From DYTH01 sp964552725 (GTDB lineage Bacteria; Desulfobacterota; Syntrophia; Syntrophales; UBA5619), in NCBI GenBank assembly GCA_964552725.1, contig CAZKHU010000049.1, positions 1 through 21,370 on the forward strand: a DNA stretch of 21,370 bases. Reading direction: 5' to 3'. Positions 16,423 to 21,370 of this stretch are shown here, one piece after another (within the stretch, counting starts at the first letter, position 1; every line of letters starts with the position of its first letter). The translations under genes and the position numbers were made by a program. Under the pieces are notes generated by a model. It saw only the letters and a program-made list of their open reading frames with translations. It did no database searches and was not told where the DNA came from.

Positions 16423-17147
16423 ACAGGACCTCTTTGCCGCTTGCTTTGCTGCTGTTTGTTTTCGTCTTGATGCTGTCAGGATGCGGAAGCTCCAGTTCCC
16501 AGTCCAATTTTGATTCCGCTACGGGACATCCTGCCGGCTGGCTGCTTACGGGCCATAAGACGGAGGCCAGCGCCCATATGGAGACCTGCGCCGAATGTCA
16601 TGGTCTGGATTACCAGGGCGGCATTGCCAAGACATCCTGCACTGCCTGCCACATCGGCAGCCGGGATTCTTACCATCCCACCCAGTGGGGGACCTATGCC
16701 TATGCCCTGCACGGCGGCTATGCCAAGGCCAACGGCACCGCCGGCTGCGCGACCGCCAGTTGCCACGGCGCGAATCTGGACGGGGTTTTTAAAAGCGGAC
16801 CTTCCTGCACATCTTGCCACATAGGCGGCCAGAATGCTTACCATCCCCCGGAGTGGACGACCCTGCCCGGCGCCTCGCACGGGAGCTATGTCAAGGCCAA
16901 CGGCACCGCCGGCTGCGCGACCGTCAGTTGCCACGGCGCAAATCTGGACGGGGTTTTTAAAAGCGGACGTTCCTGCACCGCCTGTCATATCGGCGGGCCA
17001 ACATCCAAACATCCGCTCGAATGGTCTGACAATCCCAAACTGCATGAAGGATACGTTGCGGTCAACGGCATCTCGTCGTGCAGCACCTCTGCGTGTCACG
17101 GTTCACAGATTATCGCCGGCAGTTCCGGTTGCAACGCCTGCCACTGA
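16410..17147 (+). CDS. Multihaem cytochrome lipoprotein with CXXCH and CX4CH sites
   Basis: A 245-residue lipoprotein (signal peptide, lipobox LSGC with Cys25). It is built of about four repeats, each with two haem-type motifs: CAECH 60, CTACH 77; CATASCH 113, CTSCH 133; CATVSCH 169, CTACH 189; CSTSACH 224, CNACH 241. Three of the eight are CX4CH rather than CXXCH, always at the first position of the repeat. The protein ends exactly with the His of the last motif. Each repeat also carries a conserved HP-x-x-W and an HG-x-Y. The ATG at 16410 follows GAGAGG at a good distance and overlaps the pentahaem gene by 13 bases; a GTG at 16401 is an alternative. CX4CH haem attachment is known in some tetrahaem c3 and nitrite-respiration cytochromes and may need suitable lyases. 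Confidence 0.85.
   Translation: MPQINRTSLPLALLLFVFVLMLSGCGSSSSQSNFDSATGHPAGWLLTGHKTEASAHMETCAECHGLDYQGGIAKTSCTACHIGSRDSYHPTQWGTYAYALHGGYAKANGTAGCATASCHGANLDGVFKSGPSCTSCHIGGQNAYHPPEWTTLPGASHGSYVKANGTAGCATVSCHGANLDGVFKSGRSCTACHIGGPTSKHPLEWSDNPKLHEGYVAVNGISSCSTSACHGSQIIAGSSGCNACH
16724..16810 (+). repeat. 87-bp internal repeat, copy 1
   Basis: It matches 16892-16978 with 3 mismatches in 87 bases (offset 168, or 56 codons). It encodes a CX4CH site and the segment leading to the next CXXCH. Near identity points to a recent duplication or gene conversion within the cytochrome. Confidence 0.9.
16892..16978 (+). repeat. 87-bp internal repeat, copy 2
   Basis: Second copy of the unit at 16724-16810. 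Two of the three differences change a residue (Ala to Val in the CX4CH spacer, Pro to Arg before the next motif) and one is silent. Confidence 0.9.
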
Positions 17148-17222
17148 TTGATTTTATGAGGGTTTAATCGTAAGCACCCATAAGGAAGCGTTTATAAATT
17201 ACAGCGTACCCAAGGAGAAATG

Positions 17223-17615
17223 ATGAAAAGAAAGTTGTTGATAGCAGCGGCAATATTGGCGCTTGCCGCCGCGGGCTGCAAAGACAAGCCTAAAGAAGAA
17301 ACGCCTTCGCCTGCTGTCCCGCAGGCAGCGGCGCCGGCGCAAAATGGCGCTGCCGCTGCGCCTCAGTCCCAACCGGCGGCTGTCGGCCATAAAGGCAGGG
17401 TCGTAGCCACCCTGAACGGGGGGACTTACACCTTCATTCAGGTGGAGGAAAATGGCAGAAAAATCTGGCTGGGCGCCCGGCAGGCCAAAATCAATGTCGG
17501 CGATGAAATCGAGTATCCCGAATCACCGTTTGTGGAAAAATTCAAGAGCAAAACCTTGAAGCGCACCTTCGACAAGGTATATTTTGTAGAGAAATTCAAG
17601 GTGAATGGCAAATGA
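17223..17615 (+). CDS. NrfJ-like lipoprotein
   Basis: A 130-residue protein with a short signal peptide and lipobox AAGC (Cys19). An Ala/Pro/Gln-rich linker (23-55) is followed by a compact beta domain (57-127) with GRVVATLNGGTYTFIQVEENGRKIWLGA and FKSKTLKRTFDKVYFVEKF. The order GGYTY-VQV, K-W, VGD, SKTL-RTFD, and YFV is that of the NrfJ-related family, often encoded beside multihaem cytochromes; its function is not firmly known. AAGGAG is only 2 bases from the ATG at 17220 but 5 from the ATG at 17223, so the latter is preferred. It is probably the last gene of the barrel-cytochrome operon, 75 bases after the octahaem gene and just before a strong terminator. Confidence 0.7.
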   Translation: MKRKLLIAAAILALAAAGCKDKPKEETPSPAVPQAAAPAQNGAAAAPQSQPAAVGHKGRVVATLNGGTYTFIQVEENGRKIWLGARQAKINVGDEIEYPESPFVEKFKSKTLKRTFDKVYFVEKFKVNGK

Positions 17616-17669
17616 CATCGCTTCAACCGGCTGAACCGGCGGGGAGTGTCAGCATCCAGGACAGACACA

Positions 17670-17701
17670 ATAAAGCCGGAGGGTTCCCCCTCCGGCTTTA
17701 T
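17670..17701. terminator. Bidirectional rho-independent terminator
   Basis: A perfect 14-bp stem (17670-17683 with 17688-17701) has a 4-base loop and A/T-rich ends (ATAAAG/CTTTAT) on both strands. It lies between the converging cytochrome and hsp20 operons and can end transcription from either side. Confidence 0.88.
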
Positions 17702-17712
17702 CAAAAGCCCGG

Positions 17713-18114
17713 CTATTCAGCCCGGACGGTTATCTTCCTTACCGCGGCCTCCGGCTCCTTGTGAAGAACGAGCTTGAGAACCCCGTTTTTTACCAGCGCC
17801 TCCACCTTCTCCCGATCGATGTCGTCGGAGATCGTAAAGGAGCGATCATAATCGCCGATACCGTACTCGGCGTAGGCCATGCTCATACCCTTGAATTCAG
17901 GCGGCTTGACAACCCCTGAAATATTCAGGACGTTCTTGTCGATCGTTACGTCCACCGAACCTTCATCGACCCCGGGCATGTCGGCGTACAGGATAACGGA
18001 CTCTTTCGTGTCAATTATATCAACCTTCGGGACATAAACCCGCCGGTTCTGGGTGCGCTCCACCCCGGCCGCCTCCTGAACAGGTTTCTTCTCATATTCA
18101 ACAATATTCTTCAT
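17713..18114 (-). CDS. Hsp20/alpha-crystallin small heat-shock protein (second gene)
   Basis: A 133-residue ATP-independent holdase. The alpha-crystallin domain spans about 27-118 (YVPKVDIIDTKESVILYADMPGV; then LNISG; YDRSFTISDDID). The conserved A-x-x-x-nGvL signature appears as ALVKNGVLKLVL at about 106-117. The C-terminal tail lacks a clear I-x-I/V motif apart from ITV near the end. It follows the other hsp20 gene by 11 bases, with GGGGTGAG before its ATG. The two proteins are only distantly alike, so they may form mixed oligomers or have different clients. Confidence 0.9.
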   Translation of the reverse strand: MKNIVEYEKKPVQEAAGVERTQNRRVYVPKVDIIDTKESVILYADMPGVDEGSVDVTIDKNVLNISGVVKPPEFKGMSMAYAEYGIGDYDRSFTISDDIDREKVEALVKNGVLKLVLHKEPEAAVRKITVRAE

Positions 18115-18125
18115 GATCTCACCCC

Positions 18126-18569
18126 CTATTGATTCTTGACCGAAATTTTTCTCGGCTTTTCCGCCTCGGAACGGGGCAGGGTTATCCCGATTATTCCCTT
18201 TTCGTACTTCGCCTCAACCTTATCCGCATCGACATGAAAAGGGAGCTGCAAACTGCGGCTGAAGCCGCCGACTCCTCGTTCCTGACGGTGGTAGCTCTCC
18301 CCCTCCTTAAGCGGCGTCGCCTCGCGCGAGCCGCTGATGGTCAGCGTATCTCCTACCACCGATACCTCGACGGCGCTCGGATCGATGCCGGGCAACTCAG
18401 CCGTAACAACGGCCTCCGCCTCGCCAATCCAGGCGTTTACCGCCGGAAATTCCCGGGAAACCGGCTGGCCAAAGTCGGAAAAGATCCTGTCCATCTCCTG
18501 CCGCAGACGCCGCACGTCCCGGTAGGGATCCGCAAAACCGCCAAATCTCCATAATCCTGTTTCAAACAT
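18126..18569 (-). CDS. Hsp20/alpha-crystallin small heat-shock protein (first gene)
   Basis: A 147-residue class A-type small heat-shock protein. The N-terminal arm contains DPYRDVRRLRQEMDRIFSDF. The alpha-crystallin domain spans about 42-135, with WIGEAEAVVTAELPGIDPSAVEVSV, LTISGSR, SYHRQERGVGGFSRSLQLPFHVD, and EAKYEKGIIGITLPRSE. The tail RKISV supplies the I-x-V anchor that docks on neighbouring dimers. The ATG follows GGAGGTGA with a 4-base gap, an excellent ribosome-binding site. It is first in a two-gene operon with a promoter near 18687-18714. Confidence 0.94.
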   Translation of the reverse strand: MFETGLWRFGGFADPYRDVRRLRQEMDRIFSDFGQPVSREFPAVNAWIGEAEAVVTAELPGIDPSAVEVSVVGDTLTISGSREATPLKEGESYHRQERGVGGFSRSLQLPFHVDADKVEAKYEKGIIGITLPRSEAEKPRKISVKNQ

Positions 18570-18643
18570 ATCGTCACCTCCATAAGAGTTTTTTTAATAC
18601 CGGCCCGGCCCGCCAATAAATTCCGGGCAGACAACCATTTTAA

Positions 18644-18676
18644 AAGCTAACATATTGTTATCGTTTATCTTAGCTT
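18644..18676. promoter_or_regulatory. Inverted repeat in the hsp20 leader
   Basis: AAGCTAA (18644-18650) and TTAGCTT (18670-18676) are inverted copies with a 19-base gap, starting about 4 bases after the predicted hsp20 transcription start. It could be a repressor operator or a leader stem. It resembles CIRCE only in the TTAGC half-core. Confidence 0.35.
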
Positions 18677-18686
18677 CTTTGTGCGT

Positions 18687-18714
18687 AATATAAGCATCGC
18701 CAAAGGCTTGTCAA
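18687..18714 (-). promoter_or_regulatory. Putative sigma-70 promoter of the hsp20 operon
   Basis: On the minus strand TTGACA (18709-18714) and TATATT (18687-18692) are separated by 16 bases. Predicted start near 18680; leader about 110 bases, long enough for structure-based control. Confidence 0.55.
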
Positions 18715-18733
18715 GGGGCCCGGTTTTGTAAGA

Positions 18734-18760
18734 AACAAACCAATGATCCACAGGTTTGTT
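18734..18760. promoter_or_regulatory. Inverted repeat between divergent promoters
   Basis: AACAAACC (18734-18741) and GGTTTGTT (18753-18760) form an 8-bp dyad with an 11-base centre, upstream of both the hsp20 and mce promoters. It is a candidate site for a regulator acting on either side. No experimental support. Confidence 0.35.
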
Positions 18761-18818
18761 GCAGAAAAATCTTTTTATTTTCAATATTTTACATAAATAT
18801 CCGTTCGGCAATCGCAGC

Positions 18819-18847
18819 TTGACATAAAATGCGCCTTCTGTTATCCC
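18819..18847 (+). promoter_or_regulatory. Possible promoter of mce and the carboxyltransferase
   Basis: TTGACA (18819-18824) is a perfect -35 box; 17 bases later the -10 position reads TATCCC, which is poor. It may need an activator. Predicted leader is about 45 bases. Confidence 0.35.
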
Positions 18848-18897
18848 TCGCCGACCACTTGAAAAATTGCCTTTCTGAACCAAAAAGGAGGAAGATC

Positions 18898-19308
18898 ATG
18901 AAAGCCATCAGGATCGATCACATCGGCATTGCGGTAAAAAGTATCGAAACATCTCTGAAGTTCTATTCCGAATTGCTCGGCCTCAAACTGGAAGGGGAAG
19001 AGACGGTTGCCGAGCAAAAGGTAAAAACCGCCTTCCTCCCCCTGGGCGAGGTGGAGATCGAACTTCTGGAATCCACCGCACCGGACGGCCCCATTGCCAA
19101 ATTCATTGAAGCCAGGGGCGAAGGAATCCAGCATATCGCCTTCGCAGTGGACAATCTCGAAGAAGCTCTCCAGGAACTGGAGGCAAAAAACTTTCGGCTG
19201 ATTGACCATAAACCAAGGGCGGGGGCCGGCGGCAAGAAGATTGCATTTCTGCATCCCAGGGACAGCGGCGGGGTTCTGGTGGAACTCTGCGAAAAAATAC
19301 ACCCTTAG
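18898..19308 (+). CDS. mce: Methylmalonyl-CoA epimerase
   Basis: This 136-residue enzyme interconverts (S)- and (R)-methylmalonyl-CoA in propionate metabolism. It is a vicinal-oxygen-chelate fold of two beta-alpha-beta-beta-beta units. The first begins IDHIGIAVKSIETSLKFY (metal ligand H8), the second GIQHIAFAVDNLEEAL (H79), and E129 in VLVELCE is a further ligand. The segment FLHPRDSGGVLVEL is characteristic of the family. The frame is open further upstream, but the ATG at 18898 follows AAGGAGG closely and gives the normal length. The carboxyltransferase gene begins 20 bases after the stop, so the two form an operon. Confidence 0.93.
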   Translation: MKAIRIDHIGIAVKSIETSLKFYSELLGLKLEGEETVAEQKVKTAFLPLGEVEIELLESTAPDGPIAKFIEARGEGIQHIAFAVDNLEEALQELEAKNFRLIDHKPRAGAGGKKIAFLHPRDSGGVLVELCEKIHP

Positions 19309-19328
19309 TGAAATCAGGAGAGACGATA

Positions 19329-20882
19329 ATGAGCGAAAAACCTTTGAAACTTCAAGAGTTGGAAGCAAGAAAAGCCCGAGCGGAGGGCATGGGAGGAGAA
19401 GAGGGCGTCAAAAAACAGCACGAGGCAGGGAAACTGACGGCCCGCGAACGGATCGAGCTGCTGTTCGATCCCGGAACATTCCAGGAGCTGGACCTCTTTG
19501 TCCGCCATCGCGGCAGCCGCTTCGGGATGGCCGACGTCGAAATACCCGCCGAGGGGGTGATCACCGGCTTCGGCAAGGTAGACGGCCGCACTGTCTTTGC
19601 CTATTCACAGGACTTCACCTCCCGGGCCGGCAGTCTGGGCGAAATGCACGCAAAAAAGATCTGCAAGGTCATGGACGCGGCGCTGAAAACCGGGGCGCCC
19701 CTGGTCGGCATCAACGACTCGGGCGGGGCGCGCATTCAGGAAGGGGTGGATGCCCTCTCCGGATACGGAAATATCTTCTTCCGGAACTCCAGCGCCTCCG
19801 GGGTAATCCCGCAGATTTCGGCGATCATGGGACCGACCGCCGGCGGGGCGGTCTATTCGCCGGCGATGACCGACTGGATATTCATGACCAAAAAGACCTC
19901 CTACATGTTTATCACCGGTCCCGAGGTGATAAAAGAGGTGACCGGAGAAAAGATCGACTTTGAAAGCCTCGGCGGGGCGATGACCCACAACGCCAAAAGC
20001 GGGGTCGCCCACTTTGCCTGTGAGAGCGACGCGGAGACCATCAGCGAAATCCGGAAACTGCTGGGTTATCTCCCTTCCAACAATACCGGGACGCCACCTT
20101 TTGTCGAAACACATGACCCATCTGACCGAATGGATGAACACCTCGATACCATTGTCCCGGAAAATCCCCGCCGGATGTACGATATGAAGCAGGTAATCCA
20201 CGCGCTCGTCGACAACGGCGAGATCATTGAACCGCACCAGTACTACGCCCGCAATATCATCATCGCCTTCGCCCGGATGGGCGGGCGGGCGATCGGAATC
20301 ATCGCCAATCAGCCGAAATACCTTGCCGGCTGCCTCGATGTGGACGCCTCCGACAAGGCCACCAGGTTCATCCGGTTCTGCGACGCCTTCAATATTCCGC
20401 TCCTGACGATCGCCGACGTCCCCGGCTACCTGCCGGGCAGCGATCAGGAGTGGAAAGGGATCATCCGTCATGGCGCGAAGCTTCTCTGGTGCTATTCCGA
20501 GGCCACCGTGCCGAAAATCACCCTGATCACCCGGAAGGATTACGGCGGCTCGTATCTGGCGATGTGCAGCAAGGACCTCGGGGCCGATTTCGTCGTTGCC
20601 TGGCCGACGGCGGAGATCGCCGTGATGGGCGCGGAAGGGGCGGCGAACATCATTTTCCGCAAGGAGATCAACGCGGCCGCAGACCCGCAGGCGAAAAAGG
20701 CTGAAAAGATACAGGAATACAGGGAGCTCTTCTCCAACCCCTACATCGCGGCCGAGCGGGGCTACGTCGATGCGATCATCGCCCCCCGCGAAACCCGGCC
20801 GACGCTTATCCGGGCATTCGACATGCTGAGTTCCAAAAAGGAATTGCGACCTTACAAGAAGCACGGGAACATTCCCGTTTAA
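19329..20882 (+). CDS. Acyl-CoA carboxyltransferase (methylmalonyl-CoA decarboxylase alpha / propionyl-CoA carboxylase beta type)
   Basis: A 517-residue carboxyltransferase of the biotin-dependent family, made of two crotonase-like halves. It moves CO2 between biotin and an acyl-CoA, most likely propionyl/methylmalonyl-CoA given the adjacent epimerase. The N-half has the family opening KKQHEAGKLTARERIELLFDPGTFQELD (28-55), NDSGGARIQEGV (129-140) and GPTAGGAVYSPAM (168-180), which help build the oxyanion site. The C-half has ADVPGYLPG (362-370), RKDYGGSYLAM (402-412) and WPTAEIAVMGAEGAANII. The ATG at 19329 follows AGGAGA; an upstream GTG at 19308 is less likely. No biotin carrier or membrane decarboxylase subunit follows in the window, so mmdA versus pccB cannot be settled here. 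Confidence 0.92.
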   Translation: MSEKPLKLQELEARKARAEGMGGEEGVKKQHEAGKLTARERIELLFDPGTFQELDLFVRHRGSRFGMADVEIPAEGVITGFGKVDGRTVFAYSQDFTSRAGSLGEMHAKKICKVMDAALKTGAPLVGINDSGGARIQEGVDALSGYGNIFFRNSSASGVIPQISAIMGPTAGGAVYSPAMTDWIFMTKKTSYMFITGPEVIKEVTGEKIDFESLGGAMTHNAKSGVAHFACESDAETISEIRKLLGYLPSNNTGTPPFVETHDPSDRMDEHLDTIVPENPRRMYDMKQVIHALVDNGEIIEPHQYYARNIIIAFARMGGRAIGIIANQPKYLAGCLDVDASDKATRFIRFCDAFNIPLLTIADVPGYLPGSDQEWKGIIRHGAKLLWCYSEATVPKITLITRKDYGGSYLAMCSKDLGADFVVAWPTAEIAVMGAEGAANIIFRKEINAAADPQAKKAEKIQEYRELFSNPYIAAERGYVDAIIAPRETRPTLIRAFDMLSSKKELRPYKKHGNIPV

Positions 20883-20921
20883 CAAGGCGGCATCTTATTC
20901 GCAACTTCAACGGAGACAGTG

Positions 20922-21370
20922 ATGATTGCAGGCCTGCGGCGTAAACTGTCCGGCAAACACCCCCGGCAGGCGGGTCTCAAAACCCGCCTGATCATCATGG
21001 TGCTGGCAATAGCCGTGCTGATCCTCGTCACGTCGGCCATTTTTATCAGCACCCGCGCCCTCTCCATCATGGAGGAGAACGCCCAGACTCAATTGCTGAA
21101 CGCCAACCGGCAATTGGGGCTCTCGGTATCTTTATGGCTGGATACCCAGATAAAAACTTTCCAATACTTCATCTCCCAGGATGACGTGATCGGGATGAGC
21201 CAGGCCCGGCAAAAACCGCTGCTGAAAAAGATGGCCGCCGCCTACCCTTACATGTATCTTTTGAGCACAACCGACCTGCGCGGGATCAATGTCGCCCGCA
21301 GCGACAACATGAGGCCGATCGATTATCGCGACCGTTTCTGGTTTCAGCAGGCAAGAAAAGGTCCTCAAAT
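20922..21370 (+). CDS. Membrane sensor protein with dCache domain, N-terminal part
   Basis: The frame starts at the ATG at 20922 and is still open at the last base, giving 149 residues. A short basic cytoplasmic N-terminus (1-21) leads into one membrane helix (about 22-44), followed by an extracytoplasmic helix rich in Gln/Asn/Leu (45-75). Then comes the start of a double-Cache ligand-binding domain: LSTTDLRGINVARSDNMRPIDYRDRFWFQQA near 114-144 is typical. The cytoplasmic output part (chemoreceptor, kinase, or diguanylate cyclase) lies beyond the window and cannot be named. GGAGA lies 6 bases before the ATG. It is only 39 bases after the carboxyltransferase gene and could be co-transcribed, although function suggests an independent unit. 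Confidence 0.8.
   Translation, partial: MIAGLRRKLSGKHPRQAGLKTRLIIMVLAIAVLILVTSAIFISTRALSIMEENAQTQLLNANRQLGLSVSLWLDTQIKTFQYFISQDDVIGMSQARQKPLLKKMAAAYPYMYLLSTTDLRGINVARSDNMRPIDYRDRFWFQQARKGPQ

Larger units (their letters stand above)
18570..18897. other. Divergent intergenic region between hsp20 and mce operons
   Basis: 328 bases without a gene. From left to right: the hsp20 ribosome-binding site, a GC-rich leader, a 7-bp inverted repeat (18644-18676), an hsp20 promoter (18687-18714), an 8-bp inverted repeat (18734-18760), AT-rich sequence, and a weaker promoter for mce (18819-18847). I see no CIRCE element and no convincing sigma-32 site. Confidence 0.6.

Noticed and set aside
16476..17099. 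207-codon open frame on the minus strand
   Set aside because: Mirror of the repeated cytochrome sequence; its apparent repeats are the complement of the haem repeats.
19605..20885. 426-codon open frame on the minus strand
   Set aside because: Antisense to the carboxyltransferase gene, with no recognisable motifs and no ribosome-binding site.

Overview
The window looks like a chromosomal segment of an anaerobic, respiratory Gram-negative bacterium, most likely a deltaproteobacterium (Desulfobacterota, perhaps near Syntrophales). This is inferred from lipoprotein multihaem cytochromes of the OmcA/MtrC type, an outer-membrane barrel, a sigma-54 promoter, a clpS-clpA-aat operon and an mce plus carboxyltransferase (propionate/methylmalonyl-CoA) pair. 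No rRNA, tRNA or CRISPR array was recognised.

Layout. (1) 1-909 is the 3' end of brxL, the last gene of a BREX phage-defence locus lying mostly outside the window. (2) 1095-5566, minus strand, is a housekeeping block: clpS, clpA and aat (the N-degron pathway) followed by fbp, with near-consensus promoters in front of clpS and fbp. (3) 5697-9804 is an accessory island of toxin-antitoxin and defence-type genes and their relics: a broken RelB/DinJ-like antitoxin, a PIN-toxin tail, an AAA/DUF4143 ATPase, a BrnA antitoxin without BrnT, a complete abiEi-abiEii pair with its own promoter, and a MazF-like tail. A perfect 203-bp direct repeat (7403-7605 and 9602-9804) brackets the abiE segment. It carries the 3' end of brnA and the upstream region of the next gene, so the abiE block looks like a recent 2.2-kb insertion or duplication. 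(4) 9817-11101 holds two envelope genes: a zinc-ribbon, membrane-anchored SurA-N protein and a secreted STN-like protein. (5) 11443-17701 is the most interesting region, a putative extracellular electron-transfer conduit. A -24/-12 promoter with two tandem dyads upstream precedes a decahaem OmcA/MtrC-type lipoprotein with a short collagen-like stalk. After a double hairpin come a 432-residue outer-membrane barrel, a pentahaem lipoprotein, a repeat-built lipoprotein with five CXXCH and three CX4CH motifs, and an NrfJ-like lipoprotein. (6) 17713-18569, minus strand, encodes two Hsp20 chaperones. (7) 18898-20882 encodes methylmalonyl-CoA epimerase and an acyl-CoA carboxyltransferase, followed by the start of a dCache membrane sensor that runs off the window.

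How the parts work together. ClpS and Aat feed N-degron substrates to ClpA. Mce and the carboxyltransferase act in propionyl/methylmalonyl-CoA conversion. The cytochrome-barrel set would carry electrons across the outer membrane, with up to 23 haem sites encoded in 5.5 kb. The island in the middle is a site where toxin-antitoxin modules have repeatedly arrived and decayed.
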